Positions 34,661 through 49,383 of a stretch of DNA of 64,000 nucleotides are shown piece after piece. The first letter of the stretch is position 1; each line of letters opens with the position of its first letter. The stretch comes from Hyaloscypha bicolor E (lineage: Eukaryota; Ascomycota; Leotiomycetes; Helotiales; Hyaloscyphaceae). Made by a program: the position numbers and the translations under genes. Where the stretch lies: assembly GCF_002865645.1 (NCBI RefSeq), contig NW_020194664.1, positions 306,104 to 370,103 of the forward strand, read 5' to 3'. The notes under the pieces were generated by a model. The model worked only from the letters and a program-made list of their open reading frames with translations, had not been told where the DNA came from and ran no database searches.

Positions 34661-35150
34661 TCCCACTAGCAGTATTGATTAGATAGGCTTTAGTGATTTT
34701 GCCGAATCGGTTGTCGACATTTTCTATCAGAGGGGCGAGCTCTGGTGCCTTGAATTCACTTGATTCACCGGCCACGTGGCCTGCATCTACGAATACGAGT
34801 ACGAGGACGCTAAACTGGAAACAGAAAGAAATGCGGCAGTATCACGTGGGCCAAAGGTTTCCATTTTCAGCCTCATACTCTGCCTACGTAGTTGGTAACC
34901 CCTTAGCCCTACTTCTCGTCATCCACGATCACAACTTTCATAACTTTTGGTTGCATTTATAACCTCTCTATGGCTGTCAACCAAAATGGAGGACGCCTTG
35001 GTCTGTCTTTGTAGACACCTGGAGTCCCCCTAAAGGCGGGCTACTTCCGGTCAAGATTTTTTCATCTATAAAGACCTTTCTAAGAGAATTACTACTCTTC
35101 TCATTGCCGATGTCATACATTAGTCGGTTCCTGGAGTATGTAATTATCGT
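34661..35150 (-). promoter_or_regulatory. Former promoter region of the kinase-ankyrin gene
   Basis: About 490 bp of normal composition lie upstream of the pseudogene start. The plus-strand open frame at 34693-34962 has no family likeness and is probably chance. CA/TG frequency is normal, so RIP did not spread far past the hAT's right edge. Confidence 0.4.
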
Positions 35151-35950
35151 CTTCTAAAAATAGCTAAACGTATTAGAGATAACAGACTGCGGATTTTCTA
35201 TATTCTTATTATTATTGACTATATTAATTAAATTATTAACTTCCTTAATTATAATACTATAGATAATAGACTTCTTATTAGAATAGTAAGCGAGCTCTAT
35301 AAGGTTATACCAGACTTAGGCCACGAATAATTCATAGTAGTATAATAGTAATTCGTCTTATAGGTTTTTAAAAACTATTTGATTTATATTATTTTATCTA
35401 ATAATATTATTCTTCTATTTCTAGAAAAGGAACTCATTATTAAAGGTACCGGGGGAACCTTTAGTAAAATAAATATACCTGAGATTCTATAATATATTTC
35501 GGGATCTGAATTCATATATTTCATATTTAATAATATTTATTAAATATACTACTAATTAATTAAGTAAAATAAGGAAATAATTATATTTATATAAAAAGTT
35601 ACTAAATTAAAGAAGCTAACTATAATTATAAAATACCTATATTAAGGTAAAATAAACTATCTCGAGCTTTATTACTTACTTTAATATATAAATATTATAC
35701 TATTTCTTAGAAGCTATATTCTTAAGAATTAATATTTTCTATTCTTTCTATTTTACTATATAGACCTAAATATCTTTATATAATAAGAAGTAATATTTAA
35801 TAACTTTAGAAATATATCTATCTTTATAATAGTCTTAATTAGACTAGTATTAGCTTTATAGAATATTTATAAACTCAATTAGTACTATAATTTAATACTA
35901 GCTTTCCTTATAATATATAAGTACTATTATTATATTAGACCCGCGAATAT
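35151..35950. other. AT-rich desert before gypsy copy B
   Basis: There is a sharp drop in GC and in CA/TG from about 35150. Nothing recognisable was found apart from a short GC-richer patch near 35445-35460. Confidence 0.5.
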
Positions 35951-36221
35951 TATAGTATAATAGGCTCTATTTTTCAAAAATTATATTATTTTAGTAGTTT
36001 TAAAGTTTTAGTTATATAGTAAAGATTATAGTCTTTTATATATAACTTATAGAAATTATATAAAAAAGCTGGTTTTTTTATAGTTCTAGAGAATAATTTC
36101 TTTTTAATATTTAATTAATTAAGCTTTTATATATTATATATTATTTGTACTTTACTATTTATACTTTTAATTTATTAATTTATTATTAAGTTATATTTTA
36201 TATTCTAGTATACTTTATATA
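35951..36221 (+). repeat. LTR of gypsy copy B (left)
   Basis: It matches 2962-3226 and 48736-49006 along about 270 bp. It is followed by plus-strand gag-pol remnants matching copy A, so it is taken as the 5' LTR. Confidence 0.7.
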
Positions 36222-39200
36222 AGTTTTTGTTTTATTATAGTTTCTCTCTTATATATTTTATAATAAGTAATATAGGAAAGATTAAAACTTTATAATTAAG
36301 GTAATATTCTTATAAAATTTTAAGAAATATTTATAAAATAAATTATTAGCTTAGTAAATTAGAAAAGAAAAGAATTATTATAATATTTTAAGTCTAAAGT
36401 TAAAATATTAAGGATATATAAGTATTAATTTTAGTATTTTATATTAATTTCTAATATATCTAGTAATTTAAATATAGATTAGCTATAAGATATAGTTACT
36501 AATATAATATATAAAAGTAATAAGAATAGAGGCTAATTATAAAAGAAAAGGAAATAGAGGAAATAAAATAAGAAATATTATACTAAAATAATATAAATTA
36601 GACTTTAGTTAAAAATAGACTTTAATATTCGAAAATAAAGTTATATTATTAATTTATATATTATTTTTAGTTATAATAAAGACTAAAATAGAAATAGTAT
36701 TAGTTTTAGTAAAAAAGCTTATTCCTAAATCCAGAAAAGATATTTAAAAGAGGAAATATTCTTAATTTTAAATAGAATAATAAATAGAAACCGGAAATAA
36801 GAATTAAAAAGAAATTAGAAATAAGAAATTATATAAATAATCTAAAAAAGCTTTTAAAGAAAGAAAAAAATACTAAATAAAGAAAAAAAAAGAATTTAGA
36901 AAAGTCAGAAAAATTAGTAAAATTATTTTTATTATTTTTATTATTTTTTTTAGTAATACTATTAAATATATTTAGTTTAGTAAAAATAAAAAGAAATACT
37001 ATAGATATTAAGCTAATAAAATAGAAAAGAAAATATAAATAATAGAAATAAAACTAGAAAAGCTATTACCTTATTATTACTAATACTAAAATTTAATTCT
37101 TAATTATATTTATTATTATTAACTAGTTTCTTTTAAATCCCGGTTCTTAAATTAAAAAATATATTTAAATAGAAAATTAGTTTTTTAGAAACTTTATTAA
37201 TAGAAGTCTCAGATATAGAAATTTTATAATTAATTATAAAAGAAATTATTAAAATTAATATAGCCAAAAACAAGTATATATTAGTACCGGATTTAAATCT
37301 ACTATTTATAAAAGCTCCTAAAATACTATAATTTTAGGAAAGTAATATTTCTATATTTTTAAAATAATATATAGATATATATAAGAACTATTATATTTCT
37401 AATAATATTAAAAGAGAAAGATTTATTTATTATATCTTTTCTATTTATAAGAATTAGATTAAGGCTATATCGGAATACTATATTAATAATTTAAGAAATT
37501 ATTAGGAAACCAAGTTATTTAAGGTTTTATTAAAGAAATTCCGAGAATATAACTAGGAAATACTTAAAATTAGTTATAACTTTCTTAATTAGATTATTAT
37601 ATAAGTCTAGAATAAAGGAATTTCTTCTAAGTCTTATATTAATATATTTAATAAAATATTAAAGAAATTACTAAAAAGAGAAAAAATAAAAAAATTACTT
37701 AGTATTAAGAATTTATAAGAGAATTATCTATTTTAGTAAGAGATTATATTCTTAAAAATATAAACTTTAAGCCTATAAATATTTCTATTTATAAATATAA
37801 TAAAATATATAAGAAAATAATAATATCTTATTAGTATAAAAAGAAAAAATACTATTTTAATATTACTAATAACTCAGATATATTTAAATTTAGATAAGAA
37901 TACTTAAATATAGTAGTTTATAATATAATTCCTAAACTAGAAAATAATTACTTTTTACTTGTTTCTTCTATTATATTTTCTAAAGCTATTATAGATATAA
38001 ATAAAAAAAGAATCTAGCCTATAGCTAATTATATAAAACTTACTAAAAGTAATAAACCTAAAAGAAATAATATTAATTAGCTAGTTAAAAATCTAGAAAA
38101 ATTATTTATTACTATTATAATTTAAGAAAACCTATAGAAATAATTTAATATAGCTATTATTATAATTCGGGAAAATATTTATAGCCTATTTATATAATCT
38201 AGCTAATTATAATAGATATAATAATATTAATAGTCTAGTAAATATAATTTGGGTTTTTAGAAAAAATATATTAGAAATTATAATAAAGGTTATAAGAAAT
38301 ATTATAGTAGCTATAATAATTAAGCTAGAATAAATAAAGAATCTAAATAATTATATTCTAGAGAAAGTTAGTCTTAAATATAATTAGAAAATACTATTTA
38401 AATTAATATAGCCTATAATATGAATCTAGAATTAAAAAAACAAATTTATTATAAATATTATAATAGAAATAATAATAATAATATTAATCTAGAATATATT
38501 TATATTTCTTGGTTTTATTATTTACTAATAAAAGAACTTATAAACTATAAATATATTTACTAATTTAATAAAGAATAATATAAAGGGCTATTTGAGCCTA
38601 AATAAGAAAGTATTTTCTTTTTTTTTACTAATAAATACTAGTAGTTTAACTAAATTATTTCCCAAGTTCAAAAAGAAGAATTTGACTATAACTTAAATAT
38701 TTGACTCAAAAATAACTAGAGATTAATAAGAAATATCTAGTTTATTAAATAAGAAAGAGAAAAGGGAACTAGCTAACCGGGATTTATATATAAAAGTAAA
38801 TAAATTATATTTAGGGAATCTAAATAACTATTTTGCCTTAAAGGAAATTATATTAGAATTACTAATACTTTAGGTTCTGGAATTAATAAATAATATTAAA
38901 ATTTAGTTATAAATAGTATTTCTATTAATACTATAATAGGTTACTTATTAAGAAAAAATAAAAAAGAAATAAAAATAGCTAAAGAAGTTTTCTAAAAATA
39001 AGCCAGAATAAAAGAAAAGCTATTTTATATAAGAGGCTAGAAAAATATTATTCTAAGAAATAATAAATAAGGAAATAGCCTAGCTAAGAATATAAATATT
39101 AATACTTCCGGAAATAAATAAAACGAATTAGGAATCTAGTATATACTTGATTATAATAAGTATAGAATTCCTAAAGTTAATTATATTTTAATAAGGCTAT

Positions 39201-42200
39201 TAAAAAATTTTTTATCCTATTTCTAAAAACTTAAAAAAAAAACGAGAATATTTATTAATATTTTAAAAATATTAGATCTAGCTATTATATTTCAGAATTA
39301 ATAAATTAAGAATAATATTTTCTATTTTACTATTTTATAAATAAGAAATATTATTATATTAAATATAATTATATATACTAGAAAATCTATAAAACTAGTA
39401 ATTATAGTTTATATAATAAATAAAATATTTAAGAAATTAAAAATACTAGTTTAGATATCTAATATTAATAAAAATTATTTAATTTAAAAGTAATAGTATT
39501 AATATTCGGATATTACTAGTTTATAAATATATTATATAATTTCTATATTTCTAATTTATATTTTAAGAACCTTAAGAGAATATTAAATATAAAGAAATAA
39601 TTAATATTAAAACTAAAATTAATATTTTTCCCGAAAAAATCTCTAGAAATATTAATAGAATAATATATAATACTATAAATTATTAAATATTTATTATTAC
39701 TAGAATGAAATTTGGATTTATAAAAATAATAAAACTTAGAGCTAAGATTATAAATAGAATAAAATACAAAAATATATTCTTTCTAATTAAAAAAACTTTA
39801 AAAATCCTATTTAATTAACTATTTTTAGTAAAAATAAAAATAAAAATTATATATAAAAGTAATAATTTATAGAATAGAAGATTTACTAATTCTAAAAATA
39901 ACTAGAATACCTATATTATTATAATCATTTTACTTTTAAAAAATACCGGAAAATAGAAGAAAATAATAATTTAAAAATATTAAGTTTCTAGAATTAAGGA
40001 ATTAAATAATATAAAATAGAAAACTAAAAAGAAAAAGAAAAAATAAAGCCTAATATTATAACTAGTAGTAATATTAGAGAAAATACGAAAATACTAGAAT
40101 TTCTTACTAATTCTTTTATTTTAGGTTTAGAAGTTTAGGAAATTAATAATATTTTTAAGAAAACTAAAAGAAAAAAGATTCTAGTTAGAATATTATTAAA
40201 AGTAATTCCGGATTTAATAAAAAAAGAAGTAAAAGAAGTATTAAATAAAGATATTTCTAAAGAAGAAATAAAGTAGTATTTTCTAATAATAAAGAAATAT
40301 ATTTCCGAAACTATAAAATATAGAACCTAAAACTAAAAAGAATTCTAAAATATATAAAAGCTTAAAGAAAATATATTAAAATACTAAATAAAAAAGTATT
40401 TTTTATATCTAAATAAGAAAAAGCTAAATAAAAAGGTTATAAATTTCGGAGATTAGATAAAAAGAATATTAGAGAAAATAGCTATAATACTTAAAGAAAA
40501 AAAATAATAATTATAGTTTATTTCTAGTTATAAGAATATATAAAATAAAAAATAAAAAGATTTAATTAATAAATACTAATAATAGAAATAGAAAAGGCTC
40601 TAATAAATATCCGGACTAGTTTAAGAAATTTAAAACTAGAGAATATTTATAGAAATATACTAGAAAATATAAAAATTACTTTTTACTAAAAATATTAGCT
40701 ATTTTAAAAGATTTATAACTTATTCCGGAATATTTTAAATAATTAGATATTAGTAACTAGCTCTAGAAAGAAAAACTAGCTATATTCCGAGAATTAATAA
40801 TTAATTAAGAAAATATTATTATATTTAATTAGAAAGAAATAGAAAAAGTTTATAAAAATATTAGCTTATTTATTCTAATTAAAACTATTAAATATAAGGC
40901 CTAGTAAAAGAAGAATTTCCTATATCTCAAAACTCTAGTACTAGTAATAGTAAAAATATTATTAGAATATCTAGATTATAAAGTTCTTAAGAAATATAAT
41001 AGATCTTACTAGAATTTATAGTTTTTAGTTATAAAAAAAATTACTAGAACTTATAGACTAATTAATATTACTATAAAAACAAATTTAATAATTCTATAAA
41101 ATACTAACTTATTCTTATTTACTAATAAGATTTCGAAGAAATTTACTAGATATATTTATATTTTTCTAATTAATTTCTTTTCCAAATATAATTAACTTAT
41201 ATTAGATATTTATAATAGAGATTTAATTATATTTATAATATTTTTAGAACTATTAAGAATAACTATACTATTTTAAAAAGCTACTAATTTTATTATATAA
41301 TTTATATAGGTTACTATAATTATTCTAAAGAATATATTTCCTAAAATTACTATATTATTTATTTATAATATTAGAATTAAAGGATTTTATATAGACTATA
41401 ATAAATAATTTATTTTATCTAATATCCGGTATTTTATATTTAAATACTTTTAAAACCTAGATATAACTTTAAATAGAATTAAATAAGCTAGAGCTAATAT
41501 TAGAGAAAAATTATAGTTCTATTATAATAGTATAATTATTATTAGCTTTATTTATAGAATACTTAAAAAAAGTCTTTTAAGTTCAGAAATTACTAAAATC
41601 TTAAAATAAGAATATTATAATAGTATAACTAAAAATAAGGCATTTATTAAAATTATTATTTACTATTATATTTAAATTAAAGGCTTTGTAATTATTACTA
41701 AACCTATTTTTTACTTAATAAGAAAAGATATAATATAGAACTAGAGTAATAAGCAAATATAAGCTATATAAATTCTTTAAGAAAAGCTTATTACTATTTT
41801 AATATTTTATAAATTATATTAGTAATAAATACTAGTCTAGATAAATAGAACAGAACTCTTAATTAATATAATAATAAAGAGAAAAAGAGAATTATATAAT
41901 ATAAGTCTAAAATCTGAAATAATAGTAAATAAAAATATAATATTACTAAGAGAAAATACTAAAAACTAGTAAAGAATTTATAGAAAATATAATTCTAGTT
42001 ATATAGAATTTATTGTATTCTTAAACTAGATACTAATATACTCGTTATATAGCTAAATAAAGTAGCTATAAATCTTTCTAAAGCTCTAGTTACTTATTAG
42101 CTAATATAAATTTAATTATTCGATTTTAAAATCAAGTATATTAAAGAAATCAAATATATTATTACTAATAAATTATTGAGATATCTATAATAAAAAGGCA

Positions 42201-44165
42201 ATACCGAAAATAATAAGAATATTAATAAATAGTTAGTAATAGAGCTTAATATTATTAGAATAATATTTATTAGATAAAAAGTTTAGTTAAAAGAAGTAGT
42301 TTCGGTTTAGTTATATAATATTATTTTAAGAAATTAGATTCCTAAAATCTTTACCAGATATTTAAATAGTAGTATCTAGTTACTAGAAATTAATAATTAA
42401 AGCCTTATTATATCTAAAAGCAAATTAATAATATTAAAAAATAATAATATCCGAAAGTTATATAATAAGAATTATAGTCTTTTATATATAACCTTTAATA
42501 ATATAATAAATAATAATACTAACTCCTATATTTTATTTAATAACCCGACTATTTTACTAGATTTCTTAGATAATAGCTATTTTAAATAATACTAGAATAT
42601 TATATAATACTTTATAATATTCTTTAGATTAGAAGAAATATCTAAAACCGAGTTTTAAAAGTTAAATAGAAAAGCTTTAAATTATAATATAAGAGATTAA
42701 TTATTATAAAGAGTTATATCTAAAATATATCTATTTTGACTTATTATTAATAATTAAAAGCAAAAGAAGATTATTATTAAAGAGTTATATAATAAGATTA
42801 GATATACTAGAAAAGAAAATACTTTTTATTTAGTAACTAGTTATTATTACTAGAAAGATTACTATAACTATATATAAAAGTATATTAGTATCTATAAAGT
42901 CTATTAATATAAAACTAAAAGAAAATAAAAAAAGCTCTATATTTAATAAAAGCTATATTATTTTTCTATTATTTTAAAATTAATATAATTAAATTACTAG
43001 ATTATAAAAAATATAATTTATTAGTTATTACTAGAAACGACTTCTTAGAATAAATTAAAGCTAGACCTTAAAGAACCTAACTAGTAAAAAGATTACTAAG
43101 TTTATTTAGAAAGAAATTATTTATTAATATAGTTTATTTAGGTAATTTAAAATAAATAGCAGATTAGAATTTAAAGAAGTAGTAATTTAGAAGCTTAATA
43201 AACTAGAAATTAATAGAATTATTATTTCGGCCTATAATTTTAAAGGAAATAATATAATTAAAAAAAATATTAATTAATTATTTAAATACTTATTATATTT
43301 ATAATAGATAGAAAGAAACTTTAGATTAATTTATTATTATATATTCTATTTACTAACCGAATTATTATATATAGACTAACTAGATTTATTTCCTTTTATA
43401 TAGTCTATAATAAGAAAGCTATACTTTCTAATCTAGAAAATATTTAAATAAGATAAAGTCTATAATAAAGAAATATTTCTAAAGATATATATAAAGCAAA
43501 TATAAATAAGAAATAAAAATATTAAAAAAGCCAGAATAAAAAAGAATAAAAGATATTAAAAAAGAAAGAAGTAATTTAATATTATTTATTAGATTTATTT
43601 AAAGCCTATTTCCGAAAAGAATCTGGTTCTTATATATAATATTAAATTAATAGATTAAAATAAATTAAGAAATATAAAGCTATTATATTACTAGCTTGGC
43701 TTATATAAAATAAGGTATATAGATTAATTAAAAGAATATTATATACTAGAAAAGCTTAATAATACTATATTTTAAAAAATATATACTAGAAATTAATTTA
43801 AATAATTTATTAAAAGAAATAAATTCTAGTATTTCCCTAAAAACAAAATTAATAATAAATATATATTTATAAATAAATATTTTAAAATAGATATAGAATT
43901 AGAAAAGAAAGTAGTTATAAAGTACTATAAATAAAATAGTATTTAGAAAATTAAGAAAGCTATTAGTATTATTATATATATTTCAGAATTACTAGAATTA
44001 GAAAAAGTAAAATATATTTCTTTTATAAAAAACCAGAAGAAAGTATCTAATAATAAGAGCTTTTCTTAATTTGAAATAAAGCTTATTATTTTTGATTCTT
44101 TATATATTTTTTTATTTTTTCTTTTAATTATTATTTTTAACTTTTAGAAAATATTATTATTAGAT
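36222..44165 (+). mobile_element. Ty3/gypsy copy B, uninterrupted relative of copy A
   Basis: This region is collinear with 3227-8186 joined to 16305-19150, without the G1 insertion. The junction falls near 41325. Plus-strand pol remnants follow the same order: reverse transcriptase (FIYNI at about 41358, replacing F/Y-x-DD), RNase H, integrase zinc region (about 42670-42880) and integrase core (about 42960-43290). Many A/B differences are again C/T or G/A. Homology ends at about 44165 and no 3' LTR follows directly. It is inactive. Confidence 0.82.
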
Positions 44166-45900
44166 TATTATTCTAGAAATCAGATAAGCTTTATAATTAT
44201 CTAATTATTACTATTAGATAGTATTTTTAATATAAGATTCTATTATTAAATCTTGGGAATTAAATATAAAGTATTTTTTTTAATATAAAAATAAATAGGA
44301 AATTAAGAAATTACCTTACGGATTCTTGATTTCGAACTATAGTACTTTCTTAAAAGTTCTTATAATATAAATAGTTATTATATATAAAAAAGAAAAGAAG
44401 AAAAAAAGAAGACCTTTTATATATTTTTTACTAAATTAGAAATCTTTTAGAAGCTTTATTTATCTTTTTAGTTAGCTATTCTTATAGTTTATATCGGTTT
44501 AAAGCTTAACTATAATACTTATAGATCTCGATTTTAACTTAAACTACTATTATAAATTTATTTATAATATTCAAATAAACTTTCTAATTAGAAATTATAT
44601 ATAAATAGAAAAGCCAAACTAAAAGCCCTAAAAAAGAAAAGAGAAATCTTATTAAATCTAATAGTTATTTCTAAAAGTATTTAATAATATATAATTCTAG
44701 AAATCTTTTAGATATTAGATAAACTAGATTTATTTATTTAAAATCTATTTTATATCTAACTTATCTTAAACTAAGGAACCTATTTTTTCTCTTATATAAT
44801 TATAGATATATTTAAGATATATATTAAAGTTTAATTAATATATTATATATTTTTATTTCTATATAAAAAGAACTTCTTTTATATAGAATCTATCTCCTAA
44901 TTAAGATATTATTTTATTACTAGAAATCTATTACTTTTTTAAAAAGCTAATATTATTTACTAATTCTTATTATTAATTTATTTCTTATTATTAAATATTA
45001 TTTAAATAATTAAGAAAATACTTTTAATTCTATATTCTTAATATTAATTCGAAATATTTAATCTTTTTATATTCTATATTAACTTTAATATTAATTATTT
45101 TAAACTTAATAATAGTACTATAAACCCTATTTATATTATCTTATAGTTCTTTTTTCTATAATTTCCGAAGCTTTTAATATTATTTTTATAGATATAAATA
45201 TTATTTTAAAATACTAACTAACTAAATAGTTTTATATTATATAAAGTCGACTTTAATAAATACCAAATAAATATAATTAGCTTTTAGAAGAAATACAAAT
45301 TAGTTTCAGAAAAAGTAATACTTTATTTTAAGTTATTTCTTAATTTTATTATTCTAATTTCTTTTCTATTAATATTTATTTTATACTTTTCTAATATTTT
45401 TAATATATTTATATATTTTACTTTTTATATATTTCCTATATTATTTCTCTTCTTTTATATTATTCTTTAAGTTAATAGAGATATTTCTAAATAAATAGAA
45501 AATCGGAATATATTTATATTATAAATTTTTTATTATTTTCTTCTATATTCTAATCCTTTAAATACTATTACTATATTTATATTTCTATTATATTACTTTT
45601 TTATTTTTCTATTATTACTCTTTAGTTTAATCTATTTTAATTATTTTCTAGATTATATTTCTTTAGATATATATATTTATATTCTTTTTTATAATAAAAG
45701 CCTAATTCTATATTTTATCTTTTATAATTATTTCTAATTTATAACTATATTACTTTAAATATATCTAATTATTATATCTATTTTCTCTATTATATATATT
45801 ACTATTTTAGCTTTATTTTCTTATTAGAAAAAAAGAAAAACTCGAATATATATAATACTTTTATATAATTCAAGTTTATTCTAATTTATTTTTTATTTTA
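44166..45900. other. AT-rich RIP desert, unassigned
   Basis: CA and TG are very scarce. No protein family could be read in any frame, and no terminal repeats were found. Confidence 0.5.
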
Positions 45901-45959
45901 GAAAGTATTTAAAAGAAATTCTTATAATTTCGAGAACTTTTAACTTTATAACCTATAAT

Positions 45960-48430
45960 TATTATAATAATAATAGATATTTAATTCCTTTAAGAATAAT
46001 AAAATAGCTAAAGAATAGATTTCTCAAGCTAGTAAAATATAATAACTAGTTCTTATAAGCTATAGTATTATTAAAAGCCTATAGATTAATAGTATTAAAG
46101 TTTAGAGTATTAAAAGAGCTTGGGCAATTATAAAAGGCCTACTAATACTAGAAAAAATAATTATAATTACTGAATTTAATACGAATATTCTAAATAAGCT
46201 AAATAGTATATATAATAAACTCTTAAAGTAAAAGACTTTTATTAGAAATAGAACTAGACTAGAATTAACTAAAAAGAAGCTAAAGAACTACTAAGCTAAT
46301 AATAAGAAATTTGAGAATATTATTAAAAGTATTTCTAAGAATAAATAAGAAAAGCTTAATAAAATTAAGACTATAATAAATAGTCTAGAAACCAAGAATT
46401 AGAATAAAATTATATTATATAATAAAGCTTTTAGCTAATATATTAATAATATTTATAATAACTCTAATAAAAACATTTATAAGAAGTTATATTTCCTTTT
46501 TAAAATAAAAGCTTTAATATATAAAGCTATTTAGTTAATTAATAAAGCTATTTTAGAATATATTAAAGATAAGAAGTATTAGAATACTAGTACTTTTACT
46601 AAATTAGATATTATTAAGGTATTTAAATATATTAAAGCTATTTCAGAACTTAAAGAATTAGTTTTTAAGCTACTATTAGCTAATAATCTTAAAGCTAGAT
46701 AGTATATCTTTAATATTTCCGGAATTCTAATTAAGAGAATTTATAGTAATAAGCCTTTTCTTACTTTCCGAAATAAGCTTAAAAACTAGGCTTTTATTAT
46801 AATTTCAGCTTTAACTTAATCGGATTTAGCTAATAAAAATAGAACTAATTTAATATAGCCTAGTAATAAATCTACTAGTAAAACTAGTAGAACTAGTATA
46901 ATTAGATAAAAAGAATCTAGTAAAAAAGAAAAATAAGCTAAGCCTAAAACTTCTAATAAATAATAAAAATCCGAATACTAGTCTAAATATAAGACTAGTA
47001 AAATAGAAGAAAACGAAAAAGAAATAAGTAAAGAAAAACTCTTTATTTTAAAAGAAAAGATACTATCTAGAAAGACTTTTATATCTATATTTAGAATTAA
47101 GAAATAAAAGATTAAGGATATTAAATTTGGGGAAATTAAAATTAATTAGTATACTTATAAGATATTAGCTAAATAGAAATTAATATTTATTTAGTAAAAT
47201 AAGTATATTTTTAAAGAAATATATAATAATATTTTAGGACCTATTTATAAGTAAGAATATTATAGAATTACTAATAGATTTCTTAAAGCTTTTTATAACT
47301 TATATATTTAATAGTTTACTAATATTTTCTCTATTAATATAAAAGACATTTATATTATTAAAAATACTCTAAAGCTAGTTATTAAGATCTATAAAATTAT
47401 TAAAAGCAAGAAATATGGGATTTCTTTTTTAAAATTCAAGAAATTAAAAAATATAAATATAAGTATTATATTTCTATTTAATTCCGCTCAAATTTATAGC
47501 TCTAATTTAATATTATAGTTTCTATTTCTAAATCTAGTATTATTAATCTAAATATAAATAGTTATATTTATAAAAAAGATTACCTAAAATAAATTAAAAA
47601 GCTTAGTATTTAAAAGCTTTTAATATAAGAAATAGAGATATTATAATTCTATTTCCCGAAAAATAATATAATAAAATATAGAGATCTATATAATAGTTAT
47701 TTTATTTTAGCTTCTTAACTCTTAATAGCAGATCTATTAATATAGCTCGGGTTTTATAAGATACTAAATAAGTATTCTATTTATCTAATTATTTATTTTT
47801 AGCTAGCTAGATATTATATTTTTGGAAATATTAATTATAATTAGTATAAAGATAATACTAAAGATCTGGCTATTATTAAAGCTTTAAATAGCAAATTCTA
47901 TTTTAGTAAAAAGTATTAGAATATTAGCTATATTTTTCTTATAAATTATAAGAAGGCTACTACTTTTAGTAAGAAGTTTTTTAAGAATATTAATTACTTT
48001 TCTATTTCTAATAATTTTGAGCCAGAAATAATAAAGGAAATAGGCGAGTATTTACTAAAGATAATAGGAGAAAAAACTTCAAATAGAGTCTATTTAATTA
48101 GATAAACAAATACTTTTAGCTAGGTAATTTATAAGTCCGGAATTATAAATAAATAATAATTCTCGAATAATATAGAAACTAAAAAATAGCTTAATAATAA
48201 TTTACTATTTAATAGGCCTTTTATTATAATTCTAATAAGTTTAGTTATTATTAAAGATAAAATATATGAAAATATAGTTTCTTATAAGGTTATTAAAGTC
48301 TTTTATTTAGAGCTTTCTTCTCTTATTAAAGATTAATTTAAGAATACTATAAATAATATAAAATTCGAAAGAGTTATTTATTTGAAATATATTAGTATAA
48401 TTTATAATATAATTTATTATAATAAGCCTT
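45960..48430 (+). pseudogene. Unidentified decayed coding region, plus strand
   Basis: If TAG and TAA are treated as decayed Gln/Trp codons, long plus-strand frames can be read here, rich in Lys, Asn, Ile and Ser. One part has coiled-coil-like character (about 46100-46400, LELTKKKLKNY), followed by a more structured stretch (FKLLLANNLKARQYIF near 46670) and a charged Ser/Lys/Thr-rich linker (46850-47050). A second part is near 47900-48430. No domain is recognised. It may be the gag or an extra frame of an LTR element ending in the LTR at 48736, or an unrelated transposon. Confidence 0.4.
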
Positions 48431-48735
48431 TTTAATATCTAGTAGTAAAAGCAGAAATTAAGTAATAGTTAAAAACAGATACTAATTAATATAGAGAACT
48501 ATATTGGATTTAGTATAAGAATATAACTAAGTGAATTCGGATTACCTTTAAGTAAGTTCAGAAATATAAAATAAAACTATTTAAGAGTAATAGATTTTAT
48601 TTTAAATATATTAAGGAAAAATTAAATTAGCTAATAGAAAAGAATCTTAATTATTTTATTATTTCGGATTCTAAATAGGATTTTTCTATTATTTTTAGTA
48701 TTTAGGAAATAAATATAAATAAATAGAGAATTAAA

Positions 48736-49006
48736 TATAATATAGCAGGCTATATTCTTTAAAAATTCTATTATTTTAGTAGTTTTAAAGTTTTAGTTAT
48801 ATAATAAAGGCTATAGTCTTTTATATATAACTTATAAAAATCATATAAGAAAGCTAGTTTTTCTATAGTTCTAGAGAATAATTTCTTTTTAATATTTAAT
48901 TAATTAAGCTTTTATATACTATATATTATTTATATTTTATTATTTATATTTTTTATATTATTATTTTATTATTAAGTTCTATTTTATATTCTAGTATATT
49001 TTATTA
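48736..49006 (+). repeat. Third LTR of the copy A/B gypsy family
   Basis: About 270 bp match the left LTRs of copies A and B, including the CTATAGTCTTTTATATATAAC core. The sequence after it differs from that after the other two, so it is either a solo LTR or a 3' LTR. A purine-rich stretch before it (AATAGAGAATTAAA) would suit a polypurine tract. Confidence 0.7.
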
Positions 49007-49158
49007 TAGTTTTTTTTTTATATTATATAACTAAATTATAAGTAATAGAATTAATAGTTATTTTCTCTTTAATTTAAATAATGGCTTTATTCCTAAATAA
49101 TTGAATCTTAGATAAATATAACTTAATTCTTTCTAATCTATATATATAAACTAATTAG

Positions 49159-49383
49159 TATTAGTTTACTAGAAATATATTATATTATTTATATAAGTTA
49201 GTAAAGTTATTATTCTTTAGAAATAAGAATTATAGTATTATAGTATTAATATATAATTCTTAAATCTACTAAATCTAATAGAAACTAGTTACTAATTAAG
49301 TTACTTATATCCCGTTATCTCTAGTTACTTCTATATTATATAACTATATTATATAACTATTAATAATTATAGCTATACTAATA
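49159..49383 (-). repeat. Copia-E family LTR, minus orientation
   Basis: The reverse complement matches the 285-bp LTRs of copia element E, with the start TATTAGTATAGCTA and the end AAACTAATA, but is shorter at about 225 bp. Sequence beyond its 3' end resembles that after the E 5' LTR for about 20 bp (CTAATTAGTTTATATATAT), suggesting a truncated minus-strand copia. No target duplication was seen. Confidence 0.65.

Noticed and set aside
34693..34962. 89-residue plus-strand open frame beside the hAT element
   Set aside because: No family likeness; it lies over the former promoter of the minus-strand kinase gene.
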